Under the pieces are notes generated by a model that was not told the DNA's origin, made no database searches, and was given only the letters and a program-made list of their open reading frames with translations. The position numbers and the translations under genes are program-made. Positions 32,284 through 40,402 of a DNA stretch of 64,000 nucleotides are shown here, piece by piece (position 1 is the stretch's first letter; every line of letters begins with the position of its first letter). The stretch spans positions 1 through 64,000 of the forward strand of contig NZ_NFJQ01000004.1 in NCBI RefSeq assembly GCF_002159945.1. Reading direction: 5' to 3'. This stretch comes from Cloacibacillus sp. An23 (lineage in GTDB: Bacteria > Synergistota > Synergistia > Synergistales > Synergistaceae).

Positions 32284-33375
32284 TTATTCTCCTCTCAGGC
32301 TGCTGCGCGCCGCTATCTTGTCGCGGTGGCGCTTCCACGCGTGGAGCACGAGCGCGAGCGCTATTATTCCGTACGAGACGAAGACGCGGAAGTATTCGCC
32401 GAGCTGCGCCTGTCCTATGAGCTCCTTGCCGGCCATCGGCGATACGACGAACATCAGGTGGAAGAGCACGACGCCGACGAAGACGTTGGCTATCGTCGCG
32501 CGGCTGACTGAGGCTCCGCCTATGAGTATCGCCGCTATCGCGAACATGCCGGCCTGGTCATGGCTGTTGTAGGTGTTCATCGTGCCGATGTTCTGAAGGA
32601 ATATTATCTGTCCGAAGCAGGCGAGCACGGTCGAGATTATTATCGCGATTATCCTCGTGCGCTCGACCGGGATGCCCGCGGCCTCGGCGACCGCCATGTC
32701 CTGCCCTATCGCGCGCATGTCCTGCCCCAGCTTCGTGCGGCGGAACCATATTATGAACAGGCAGAACACGCCGATGAGTATGAACGTCGCGACGGGCACG
32801 TCTATCGTACCTATTTTGAACGGGATGAGGGTGTCGAGGGTGCGGCGGATGCCGGTGAGGTTGATGGCGTTGCGTATGCCGTAGCCGCGCGAGAGGACGA
32901 GCTGCGGGTTGGATATCGGTATCAGCCTGCCCATGCCGTAGAGCACGACGAGCTGGTAGACGCCGTTGATGAAGAACCCGAGGATATACGAGGTGACCAT
33001 TTCGCGTCCTTTAGCCCTGTTGAGGACTGCGCCGCATATATAGCCGAGCACTATAGCTATCGGCATTCCGACGATAGACGCGAGCAGCATCCCCGGCCAT
33101 CCCGCGACGGCCCAGTCGGTGACGAAGATCAGCCCTATCTGACCGGCCATAGCGCCGAGCACCATCCCGAAGTTCAGCCCCATGCCCGCGAGTATCGGGA
33201 TGAGCAGCGATAGAACTAGGAAGGAGTTGCGCGCGAGGCGCGTCAGCATTTCCTGTATGAGGTACGTCGCGGAGAAGCCCGAGAGCGGAATGGCTATCGC
33301 CGAGAGGCCGATGAAAACGATCGGGACGGCGTAGTCCGCGAGCACGCTTCTTATGTCTTTTTTATTGCCGGCCAT
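32284..33375 (-). CDS. ABC transporter permease 2 (RbsC-like)
   Basis: A 363-residue multi-pass permease of the BPD_transp_2 type used by ribose, nucleoside and LIV-like ABC importers. At least eight hydrophobic segments are visible. The coupling region reads AGIPVERTRIIAIIIST, and the LIGGASVSRATIANVF block is typical of RbsC/YufP relatives. Its start overlaps the stop of permease 1 by one base. Heterodimer formation with permease 1 is inferred from the two similar-size genes. Confidence 0.93.
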   Translation of the reverse strand: MAGNKKDIRSVLADYAVPIVFIGLSAIAIPLSGFSATYLIQEMLTRLARNSFLVLSLLIPILAGMGLNFGMVLGAMAGQIGLIFVTDWAVAGWPGMLLASIVGMPIAIVLGYICGAVLNRAKGREMVTSYILGFFINGVYQLVVLYGMGRLIPISNPQLVLSRGYGIRNAINLTGIRRTLDTLIPFKIGTIDVPVATFILIGVFCLFIIWFRRTKLGQDMRAIGQDMAVAEAAGIPVERTRIIAIIISTVLACFGQIIFLQNIGTMNTYNSHDQAGMFAIAAILIGGASVSRATIANVFVGVVLFHLMFVVSPMAGKELIGQAQLGEYFRVFVSYGIIALALVLHAWKRHRDKIAARSSLRGE

Positions 33376-34421
33376 TATCGTTTCACCGTCACTTTCCTGG
33401 TAAGAGCGTAGAGGATCATTCCGTTGCTGACTATGATTCGTATGACTTCGGACATGTCCGTCTGCATGACGCTGTTGATGACGGACGGAGTCATCGTGAG
33501 TATCCCCTGGAAGAGGAAGGTGCCGACTACGACGTTCACCATGGTGGCCTTATTCACCGTAGCTCCGCCGAGGAGTATAGCGGCGACCGCGGGGAAAGCC
33601 ATGTAGAACGGCCCCATGTAGAGCTGGATGAATCCGAAGCTCTGCTCGTAGACGAGTATCCCTATAGCTCCGAGCACGGTGGACATGACGACCGATATGG
33701 TGCGCATTTTATCGACGTTGATGCCGGAGGCGCGCGCGAACTCAGGGTTCGAGCCGACGGCGGTTATCGCGGTCCCGGTCTTGGTGCGGAAGAAGGCCCA
33801 GACGAGGAATGCCACGAAGGCGAAGAAGAGGAACATCCCGACGGGGATGTAGAAGAACTCGCCTATCCTGATGTTGACGTACTGGCTGAGCGCGTTGAGC
33901 CAGAAGCCTTCGACGCTTATCGTCGTGCGGAGGCCGGAGCCGCCGTAGCCCCATATCATAGTCGGACTCGTGTATGGCAGCAGAAGCCACGCTATGCACA
34001 TGAGCGCGACGGATGAGAATCCGACGTAGGTCGCTATCATCATTTCGTCGCCCTTGACCTTGTTGAGAAGCTGTCCGTACATCCATCCGAGGACGGCGGC
34101 TATCGGGACGGCTATCGCCAGCGCAATGACGAAGCCTATCGCGCCCTCGACGCCTATCTGTATGGAGGTGACGGCTCCGAGAAGTCCCGCGATTATGCCG
34201 AGCGGCAGCCCGAAGTTGAGGCCGCACCCCGACTGTATCATCGGCACCATCGCTAGCACCAGTATGCCGTTCATTCCGACGCGGACGAGCGTGTCGGAGA
34301 TGGATGCGTCGAGCCTGACGCCGACGAACGGCGCCGCGACGAACAGCGCGAGAAGGAACAGCGCTATTATTATTCGCGGCCAGCCGGCGTTTTCGATAAA
34401 TTCATGCAGTTTGCCCTTCAT
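33375..34421 (-). CDS. ABC transporter permease 1 (RbsC-like)
   Basis: 348 residues, homologous to permease 2. Shared blocks are QSGCGLNFGLPLGIIAGLLG (compare AGMGLNFGMVLGAMAG in permease 2), ASGINVDKMRTISVVMST, and ILLGGATVNKATMVNVVVGT. Hydrophobic segments run through the whole length. The ATG lies 22 bases after the ATPase stop. Like permease 2 it is of BPD_transp_2 type. It should build the transmembrane channel fed by the DUF3798 binding proteins. Confidence 0.93.
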   Translation of the reverse strand: MKGKLHEFIENAGWPRIIIALFLLALFVAAPFVGVRLDASISDTLVRVGMNGILVLAMVPMIQSGCGLNFGLPLGIIAGLLGAVTSIQIGVEGAIGFVIALAIAVPIAAVLGWMYGQLLNKVKGDEMMIATYVGFSSVALMCIAWLLLPYTSPTMIWGYGGSGLRTTISVEGFWLNALSQYVNIRIGEFFYIPVGMFLFFAFVAFLVWAFFRTKTGTAITAVGSNPEFARASGINVDKMRTISVVMSTVLGAIGILVYEQSFGFIQLYMGPFYMAFPAVAAILLGGATVNKATMVNVVVGTFLFQGILTMTPSVINSVMQTDMSEVIRIIVSNGMILYALTRKVTVKR

Positions 34422-34443
34422 TAGTCTCTCACCTGTCGTTCAT

Positions 34444-36066
34444 TTATTGGTTTGCCGCGGCGGCCTCTTCGGAGACGTGGCCGAGCATCAGCATACCGAA
34501 CTCCTCGGCCTCCGCCGACGCCGGAAGTATTCCGCATACGCGCCCTTCGTTGATTATCGCTATGCGGTCGCATATCGAACGGAGCTCCTCGAGCTCCGAG
34601 GAGGTCATGATGATCGTCGTGCCGTTCTCCCTGTTGGCGCGCCGCAGCGTGTCTAGGACTAGCTTCTTCGCGCCGACGTCGATGCCGCGCGTCGGCTCTG
34701 ATACGAAGAGTATCTCAGGCTTCACGGCGAAAGCTTTCGCGAGGCACACCTTCTGCTGGTTGCCGCCCGAGAGCTCTATCGCGCGCTGCTTCGGTCCAGT
34801 GCAGCGTATTTCGAGCGACTTGATGTATTCGCGCGCGCATTCCTCGATGGCCTTGTCGTCGCGCCACTTCACAAGCCCGCCGAAGAGATTCTTTATAAAT
34901 TTCTCCTGCACCTGCATCGCCGTGAAGGTTATGTTCCAGTCTATTCCCTCTTCGAGAAGAAGGCCGACCCCGCGGCGGTCCTCAGAGACGAAAGCCATGC
35001 CCTCCTTGAGCGCCGCGTCGGGGTCGTTGAGCTTTATCTCCTTGCCGCGCAGCCACACCTTGCCGCCCGCGGCGTAGAGGCCCATGATTCCGTTGGATAT
35101 GCCGACTTTTCCCTGTCCCGCAAGGCCGCCGAAGCCTAATATCTCGCCGCGGCGCACCTCTATCGACACGTCGCGCACAGTTTCTCCAGGCATGTCCACC
35201 CACAGGTGCTCCGTCTTCAGAATGACGCCGCCGATTTCTCTTTCATGCGCCTGTTCGTCCTTGACCTCTTCGACGGGGCCGCTCCCCTTTCTGTCGACCA
35301 TCCACGCGGCTATCTGGCGCACGTTCGTCTCCGAGGTCTTGGCCTCCTGTATGACGCGCCCGTCGCGCAGCACTATGAGTTTGTCGCAGAGGTCTATTAT
35401 CTCCTGAAGGCGGTGGGATATGAATATTATCGCGATGCCCTGCTCCGAGAGCTTGCGCAGCGCCGATATGAGGACCGTCGCCTCGCTCTCCGCAAGGACC
35501 GCCGTAGGCTCGTCGAGAACGAGCAGCCTCGTCTTGCTCCTGTCTATCTCTCGGGCTATTTCCGTGAACTGCTTGTGCCCTACCGGCATCTCGCTGATCA
35601 GAGTGTCGGGGCTGAGGTCGACGCCGAGCGTCTTGATGGCCTTCTCCGCCCTCGCTCTCATGTCGGCCCTGTCGAGCGTCTTGAGCCTGTCGCCGAACAC
35701 CTCGACGATGACGTTGTATTTTGTCGATTCTCTGTTAAGCAGGATGTTCTCCGTCGCCGTGAAGCCGGGAATGAGCGAAAATTCCTGATGCACCATTCCA
35801 ATGCCGGCTTTGAGCGCGTCGAGCGGGTCCTTAAAATGAACTTCTTCCCCGTCGATTTTTATTTTCCCTTCATATCCGCCGGTTTCTGCGATGACTGGCA
35901 TACCGAAAAGTATATTCATCAGCGTGGATTTACCGGCGCCGTTCTCGCCGACCAGCCCCATAATCTCCCCCGGCTGAAGCGAAAAGCTGACGTCCTGGAG
36001 AACGCGGTTTCCAAAGTATTCCTTCCCGATGTTCTCCATCTTCAATAGCGGGACTCCTGTGCCCAT
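34444..36066 (-). CDS. Double-domain ABC ATPase of the DUF3798 importer
   Basis: About 540 residues with two nucleotide-binding domains (RbsA/NupO type). Domain 1 has Walker A GENGAGKST, Walker B LLVLDEPTAV and a degenerate signature (MPVGHKQ). Domain 2 has signature LSGGNQQKV but a poor Walker A (GLAGQGKVG) and Ser in place of the Walker B Asp (FVSEPTRGID). One functional and one degenerate ATP site are therefore expected, as known for this class. The frame begins at GTG 36075, but ATG 36066 sits six bases from GAGGTG. It heads the operon with two permeases and the DUF6672-like gene. Confidence 0.94.
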   Translation of the reverse strand: MGTGVPLLKMENIGKEYFGNRVLQDVSFSLQPGEIMGLVGENGAGKSTLMNILFGMPVIAETGGYEGKIKIDGEEVHFKDPLDALKAGIGMVHQEFSLIPGFTATENILLNRESTKYNVIVEVFGDRLKTLDRADMRARAEKAIKTLGVDLSPDTLISEMPVGHKQFTEIAREIDRSKTRLLVLDEPTAVLAESEATVLISALRKLSEQGIAIIFISHRLQEIIDLCDKLIVLRDGRVIQEAKTSETNVRQIAAWMVDRKGSGPVEEVKDEQAHEREIGGVILKTEHLWVDMPGETVRDVSIEVRRGEILGFGGLAGQGKVGISNGIMGLYAAGGKVWLRGKEIKLNDPDAALKEGMAFVSEDRRGVGLLLEEGIDWNITFTAMQVQEKFIKNLFGGLVKWRDDKAIEECAREYIKSLEIRCTGPKQRAIELSGGNQQKVCLAKAFAVKPEILFVSEPTRGIDVGAKKLVLDTLRRANRENGTTIIMTSSELEELRSICDRIAIINEGRVCGILPASAEAEEFGMLMLGHVSEEAAAANQ

Positions 36067-36089
36067 ACACTTCACCTCATTGAACGATA

Positions 36090-36119
36090 CGTATAATTTT
36101 ATGGCTTACATTATGTCAA
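36090..36119 (-). promoter_or_regulatory. Promoter of the ABC ATPase-permease operon
   Basis: -35 TTGACA (36119-36114), 18-base spacer, -10 TATACG (36095-36090), on the minus strand, 24 bases upstream of the ATPase ATG. Confidence 0.55.
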
Positions 36120-36212
36120 TCGCTTTGCGCATAAAACCCAACTTATGATAGTTGATTTGTCTAAAAACTACAAGATAACAAGGAGGATACGATACAGCGC
36201 TTTACGCAGAAA

Positions 36213-36248
36213 AAAAATCTTTCCGGCGCTGCCGCCGGAAAGATTTTT
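36213..36248 (-). terminator. Strong terminator after the first DUF3798 gene
   Basis: A perfect 16-base-pair stem (36213-36228 with 36233-36248) with a four-base loop and T5/A5 ends on both strands. It lies 25 bases past the stop of the binding-protein gene, separating its message from the ATPase operon. Confidence 0.85.
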
Positions 36249-36273
36249 AGGCGAACTCACAAAACGAGCGAGT

Positions 36274-37464
36274 TTACTTTATCGTCATATATTTCTCAGG
36301 GACCTGGACGTTGGTGATGCCCATGTAGCCCTTGCCGAAGATGTAGGTGTCCTGGTAGACGAGCAGGAAGTTGCGCATCTTGACCTGCGTCGCCACGTCG
36401 AAGTACTCGGAGCCCATCCACTGCGCGCCGGGCGTGTACTTGTCGTAGCAGGCCCAGAGGTCCTTCAGGCGGTAGAGCTTCGCGTCGCCCTCGACTATGC
36501 GCTTGCCGTATTCGGCCAGCGCGCAGACGGTGCTCCATCCGAAGGAGTAGCTCCACGTCCCCATCCTTCCGGCTCCTCCGGCGTCTATGACGGCCTGCTC
36601 GACCTTCTTCATTATCGCCGGGAAGTCGCCCGACTCGTCTTTAAGGTCGATGCCGAGAGCTCCGGGGTAGCCCATGAGGGGCGACGGAAGGTCGGGTTCA
36701 ACGAAGATTCCGCCGTATTTCGCTATCTGCTTGAGAAGAGGCTCGGTCTGAGCGTCGTTGGTGCAGAAGAAGGCCGTTTCCTTGCCGTACTTGTCTATCC
36801 AAGCCGGGGTCTTTTCGAGTACGAACTGCTGCGCGCCCGCTACGCCGACGTCGCTCGTCGGGTCCGGGGCCGTCTCGAAGATGAATTCGAGGCCGAGGTC
36901 TTTGCAGGCCTGTTCCATTATCGCGCGGCGGCGCGCGAGGGTCTCATAGCTCATGTGGCGCGGGAAGGAAATGTGGACGAATTTCTTCGCGCCGAGCTTC
37001 TTCGCGGTGTCTATCATAAGGTAGCCGCGCGAGATGAAGTCCACGCTGACTGAGAGGTCTGCGACGCTCGATATGACGCCGGGATCCTCCTGCGGCTGTC
37101 CCGCAAAGCAGAGAATGTCCTTCCTCTTTTCCTTGACGCGGCGGAAGGCTTCCGTCGTGCCGGGGATGGCGTCATCGACTACGATGACCTTCATCTTGGG
37201 GTCGTCGGCGAGGCCGACTATCTGCGATATGGTCGTCTCCATCTCGGACATGAAGTTGTCCGGCATCGTGACGTGCTGGATCATCCCGCCGTCGGCTACG
37301 TCGCCGTATTCCTTGATCATGCGCTCTGCGCCGCGGTAGGTGTCTTCAGCCTGCGAGACGGTGAGCGTGGCGATGCCGATGTGGAACGGAGCTTCCGCGA
37401 ACGCGGCGGCCGTCATGACGAGCGTCGCCGCCAATGCAAGAATCAATGCGCTGGTTCTTTTCAT
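36274..37464 (-). CDS. DUF3798 periplasmic binding protein 1
   Basis: 396 residues: a signal peptide (MKRTSALILALAATLVMTAA, cleaved near AFA) and a mature DUF3798 domain starting EAPFHIGIATLTVSQAEDTYRG. Conserved landmarks shared with its two paralogues are the MPDNFMSEMETTISQI segment, AIPGTTEAFRRVKEKR and FVHISFPRHMSYETLA. The fold resembles type I periplasmic binding proteins; the ligand is unknown. The ATG follows GAGGAGG. It lies 64 bases downstream of the M24 peptidase gene on the same strand, with a palindrome in between. Confidence 0.92.
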   Translation of the reverse strand: MKRTSALILALAATLVMTAAAFAEAPFHIGIATLTVSQAEDTYRGAERMIKEYGDVADGGMIQHVTMPDNFMSEMETTISQIVGLADDPKMKVIVVDDAIPGTTEAFRRVKEKRKDILCFAGQPQEDPGVISSVADLSVSVDFISRGYLMIDTAKKLGAKKFVHISFPRHMSYETLARRRAIMEQACKDLGLEFIFETAPDPTSDVGVAGAQQFVLEKTPAWIDKYGKETAFFCTNDAQTEPLLKQIAKYGGIFVEPDLPSPLMGYPGALGIDLKDESGDFPAIMKKVEQAVIDAGGAGRMGTWSYSFGWSTVCALAEYGKRIVEGDAKLYRLKDLWACYDKYTPGAQWMGSEYFDVATQVKMRNFLLVYQDTYIFGKGYMGITNVQVPEKYMTIK

Positions 37465-37505
37465 CTTCCCGTTTCCTCCTCAGAAAAAATGAATAATGTA
37501 TGCGC

Positions 37506-37523
37506 TAAGTCCGCGCGGACTTA
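37506..37523. promoter_or_regulatory. 18-bp perfect palindrome between the M24 gene and binding protein 1
   Basis: TAAGTCCGCGCGGACTTA. It is an operator candidate or a small RNA hairpin. It has a CGCGCG-type centre like the palindrome at 38820-38837. Confidence 0.5.
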
Positions 37524-37528
37524 ATGCC

Positions 37529-38635
37529 TTATTCGCCGCAGATCGTTATGTCGCGCGTGAAGTGGTTCAGCGCCTCGCCGGTCCCGTCCTTTCTGACGGC
37601 GACGAGGTTCTCGATGCGGACGCCGAACTTTCCTGGGATGTAGATGCCAGGCTCGACGCTGAATACGTTGCCCGGTTCGAGCGGCACGGTGTTGCCCTCT
37701 ATCATGTACGGCCCCTCGTGTACCGCGACGCCTACTCCGTGGCCCACGCGGTTGAAGAAATATTTGCCGTAGCCCGCATCTATTATGACCTGGCGCGCGG
37801 CGCGGTCGACGTCCTGCCCGGTCGCGCCGGGCTGCACCGCCGCTTCGCCGGCCGCCTGCGCTTTACGTACTATTTCGTAGATGTCGCGCATCTCCTGCGT
37901 CGGCGTGCCGGTGAAGAATGTGCGCGTCGTGTCGGAGCAGTAGCTCTTCCAGCGTCCGCCTAGGTCGAGGATCATTATATCGTTCTCTTCTATCACGCGG
38001 CCGCCGCCGGAGTAGTGCGGCATGGAGCCGTTGGGGCCGCTCGCGACTATCGGACTGAAGGACATCTGCGTCACGCCGTCCTCCTCGAAGAACTCGGCTA
38101 TCTTCTTCGCCACGTCGCGCTCCTTCATGCCTGGCTTTATGAATTTCTGGAGCTTTGCGACCACATTATCGACGATACGCGACGACTCGCGCATTATCTC
38201 GAGCTCCTCGTCGTCTTTGCGCGAGCGCTGGCCCGTGAGGATGTCGAAGCCGTTGACCATCTCGAGCGGCATCGTGTCGCGCACCGCGAGCATATCCACG
38301 GCGCGCACGCCGTCGTTGAAAGCAATCTTTCCACCGACTATGCCGAGGTGCTCGCAGCCGCGGCGGAAGGCCCCTGTGAAGCCCTCGTGGTCGTCCCACT
38401 CGGCGTAGAAAGGCACGTCTCCGAACGCCTTGACCATCTCCTCGCGGTAAAGCAGCGGCGTCATTGCGAAGCAGCGCCCGTCCTTCGCGACCATGAGGCC
38501 GCGCACACGCTCGTCTGGATGGGTGTCGAGCCCGCTGATATATTCAAGGTCAGTAGACGGCCCGATATAAACGGCGTCAAGCCCCCTCCTGCGAAGCTCT
38601 TCCGCGAGGCGCGCGACCCTTTCTTTTCTTATCAT
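37529..38635 (-). CDS. M24-family metallopeptidase (Xaa-Pro aminopeptidase-like)
   Basis: 368 residues. An N-terminal creatinase-like domain (about 1-130) precedes a pita-bread M24 domain. The five metal ligands can be read: Asp in IMILDLGG, Asp in SDTTRTFF, His in RVGHGVGVAVHEGP, Glu in FSVEPGIY and Glu in GVRIENLVAV. Such enzymes cleave X-Pro dipeptides or deaminate/hydrolyse creatine-type compounds. There is no signal peptide, so it acts in the cytoplasm, perhaps on the imported substrate. It shares a strand and short gap with binding protein 1. Confidence 0.93.
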   Translation of the reverse strand: MIRKERVARLAEELRRRGLDAVYIGPSTDLEYISGLDTHPDERVRGLMVAKDGRCFAMTPLLYREEMVKAFGDVPFYAEWDDHEGFTGAFRRGCEHLGIVGGKIAFNDGVRAVDMLAVRDTMPLEMVNGFDILTGQRSRKDDEELEIMRESSRIVDNVVAKLQKFIKPGMKERDVAKKIAEFFEEDGVTQMSFSPIVASGPNGSMPHYSGGGRVIEENDIMILDLGGRWKSYCSDTTRTFFTGTPTQEMRDIYEIVRKAQAAGEAAVQPGATGQDVDRAARQVIIDAGYGKYFFNRVGHGVGVAVHEGPYMIEGNTVPLEPGNVFSVEPGIYIPGKFGVRIENLVAVRKDGTGEALNHFTRDITICGE

Positions 38636-38789
38636 TAAAGAGGACCTCCAATGTGAGTTGAGATGTTTTCCGTTCTCTTAAAGTTTCCCGTAACGGGGTC
38701 AGCCGCCGAACAAACAAGCCGAAACGGCAATTTCGGTCAATTTTTTACAAAACTTTAAGCAAACGAACGAAACTTGCTCTACATTGATG

Positions 38790-38819
38790 ATAATATTACA
38801 AGCAATCGGCGTTAGTCAA
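38790..38819 (-). promoter_or_regulatory. Promoter of the M24 peptidase / binding protein 1 unit
   Basis: -35 TTGACT (38819-38814), 18-base spacer, -10 TATTAT (38795-38790). The 18-bp palindrome 38820-38837 abuts its -35. Confidence 0.6.
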
Positions 38820-38837
38820 GATACGGCGCGCCGTATC
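38820..38837. promoter_or_regulatory. 18-bp perfect palindrome between divergent promoters
   Basis: GATACGGCGCGCCGTATC, touching the M24 -35 and 31 bases upstream of the binding-protein 2 -35. Best candidate for a shared operator of the DUF3798 locus. Confidence 0.55.
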
Positions 38838-38868
38838 GGCGATTATGCCTGTACCTTCGGGCGCGCGG

Positions 38869-38898
38869 TTGACACCCGCGCGCGGGGGCAACTATAAT
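38869..38898 (+). promoter_or_regulatory. Promoter of DUF3798 binding protein 2
   Basis: -35 TTGACA (38869-38874), 18-base spacer, -10 TATAAT (38893-38898); both hexamers are perfect. The spacer begins with CCCGCGCGCGGG, a 12-base palindrome. Confidence 0.8.
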
Positions 38899-38988
38899 GC
38901 GGCTAACTCACGGAACAAGGGCAAGCGGAAGGTTTCAGCGTTTGAACTGCGCGCCCCGTTCCGTAAATTTCAGAGGGAGGAATTTTTT

Positions 38989-40191
38989 ATGAAAAAGGCA
39001 GCGTTGATGCTGGCCGTCGCTATGCTGGCGTTCTGCTTCTGCGCCCCGGCTATGGCCGACGCCCCGTTCCACATCGGGATAGTCACAGGCACGGTCTCGC
39101 AGAGCGAGGACGACCTCCGCGGCGCGGAGCTCATGATCCAGAAGTACGGCGACGTCGCCGACGGCGGAATGATCCAGCACCTAACCTACCCCGACAACTT
39201 CATGTCAGAGATGGAGACGACCATCTCGCAGATAGCGGGTCTCGCCGACGACCCGAAGATGAAGGTCATCGTCGTCAACCAGGCAATCCCGGGAACGGCC
39301 GAAGCTTTCCGCCGCGTCAAGGAGAAGAGGCAGGACATCCTCTGCTTCGCCGGTGAAGCCCACGAAGACCCGAACGTCATCACCTCCGTCGCGGATATGG
39401 CGGTAAACGCCGACTTCGTATCGCGCGGCTACCTCATTATCGACACCGCGAAGAAACTCGGCTGCAAGACATTCGTCCACATTTCCTTCCCGCGCCACAT
39501 GAGCTATGAGACTCTCGGACGCCGCCGCGCGATAATGGAGCAGGCCTGCAAGGACCTCGGCATCCAGTTCGTCTTCGAGACGGCTCCGGACCCGACGAGC
39601 GACGTCGGCGTAGCGGGCGCGCAGCAGTTCATCCTTGAAAAGACTCCCGCGTGGGTCAGCAAGTACGGCAAGAACACTGCGTTCTTCTGCACCAACGACG
39701 CGCACACCGAGCCGCTTCTCAAGCAGCTCGCGAAGCACGGCGGATACTTCATCGAAGCCGACCTTCCCTCGCCGCTCATGGGCTACCCGGGAGCGTTCGG
39801 CATCGACCTCACCAAGGAAGCCGGAGACTGGCCGACGATACTCAAGAAGGTCGAGCAGGCCGTCTGCGACGCGGGAGCGAAGGGCCGCATGGGCACCTGG
39901 GCCTACTCCTACGGCTACACCAACAGCGCCGCTCTCGCCGAGTTCGGCAAGCGCATAGTCGAGGGCAAGGCGAAGCTCAACAGCAAGAAGGACCTCCTCG
40001 CCTGCTACGAAGAGTACACGCCAGGCACGAAGTGGAACGGAAACTACTACACCGACCTCGGCACCGGCGTGACGAAGCGCAACCTCATGCTCGTCTACGA
40101 GGACACCTATATCCTTGGCAAAGGCTACATGGGAACGACGAGCATAGAAGTCCCCGAGAAGTACATGAAGATCAAATTCAGCGGAAATTAA
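38989..40191 (+). CDS. DUF3798 periplasmic binding protein 2
   Basis: 400 residues. Signal peptide MKKAALMLAVAMLAFCFCAP, mature ADAPFHIGIVTGTVSQSEDD. It shares nearly every landmark with proteins 1 and 3 (for example FVHISFPRHMSYETLGRR and KTPAWVSKYGKNTAFFCTND). The open frame continues upstream to 38845, but ATG 38989 follows GAGGGAGG and starts the signal peptide. It has its own promoter and a terminator at 40214, so it is monocistronic and probably abundant. The ligand is unknown. Confidence 0.93.
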   Translation: MKKAALMLAVAMLAFCFCAPAMADAPFHIGIVTGTVSQSEDDLRGAELMIQKYGDVADGGMIQHLTYPDNFMSEMETTISQIAGLADDPKMKVIVVNQAIPGTAEAFRRVKEKRQDILCFAGEAHEDPNVITSVADMAVNADFVSRGYLIIDTAKKLGCKTFVHISFPRHMSYETLGRRRAIMEQACKDLGIQFVFETAPDPTSDVGVAGAQQFILEKTPAWVSKYGKNTAFFCTNDAHTEPLLKQLAKHGGYFIEADLPSPLMGYPGAFGIDLTKEAGDWPTILKKVEQAVCDAGAKGRMGTWAYSYGYTNSAALAEFGKRIVEGKAKLNSKKDLLACYEEYTPGTKWNGNYYTDLGTGVTKRNLMLVYEDTYILGKGYMGTTSIEVPEKYMKIKFSGN

Positions 40192-40213
40192 CGAAAATCC
40201 GTAAATTTCATGA

Positions 40214-40244
40214 AGAGGCCGCGGGCTTGCCCCGCGGCCTCTTT
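40214..40244 (+). terminator. Terminator after binding protein 2
   Basis: Perfect 12-base arms (40214-40225 and 40231-40242) with a five-base loop, followed by TTTC. Located 22 bases past the stop. Confidence 0.75.
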
Positions 40245-40280
40245 CGTATGCGCGCGCGGAGCCGCGGGGCGCTCCGGCTG

Positions 40281-40310
40281 TTGACACTCGCGTTCAGACG
40301 CAACTATAAT
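40281..40310 (+). promoter_or_regulatory. Promoter of DUF3798 binding protein 3
   Basis: -35 TTGACA (40281-40286), 18-base spacer, -10 TATAAT (40305-40310). The same layout and flanks (TATAATGCGG, then ACTCACGGAACAA) as the protein 2 promoter. Confidence 0.8.
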
Positions 40311-40402
40311 GCGGGTGACTCACGGAACAAAGCAAGCGAAAAAATATGAAACGTCCGAACCGCACGCCGCGTTCCGCAAATTTCCCAGAGGGAGGAATTT
40401 TT

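Noticed and set aside
34444-36066. Loss of the Walker B Asp in the second ATPase domain as a sign of a dead transporter
   Set aside because: Degenerate second domains are usual in this ATPase class; the other composite site looks intact.
36179-36200. AAGGAGGATACG on the plus strand near 36179
   Set aside because: Looks like a ribosome site but no start codon or reading frame of interest follows; treated as chance.
36145-37053. A plus-strand open frame of 302 codons opposite binding protein 1
   Set aside because: Antisense shadow of the DUF3798 gene; composition is artificial and no ribosome site is present.
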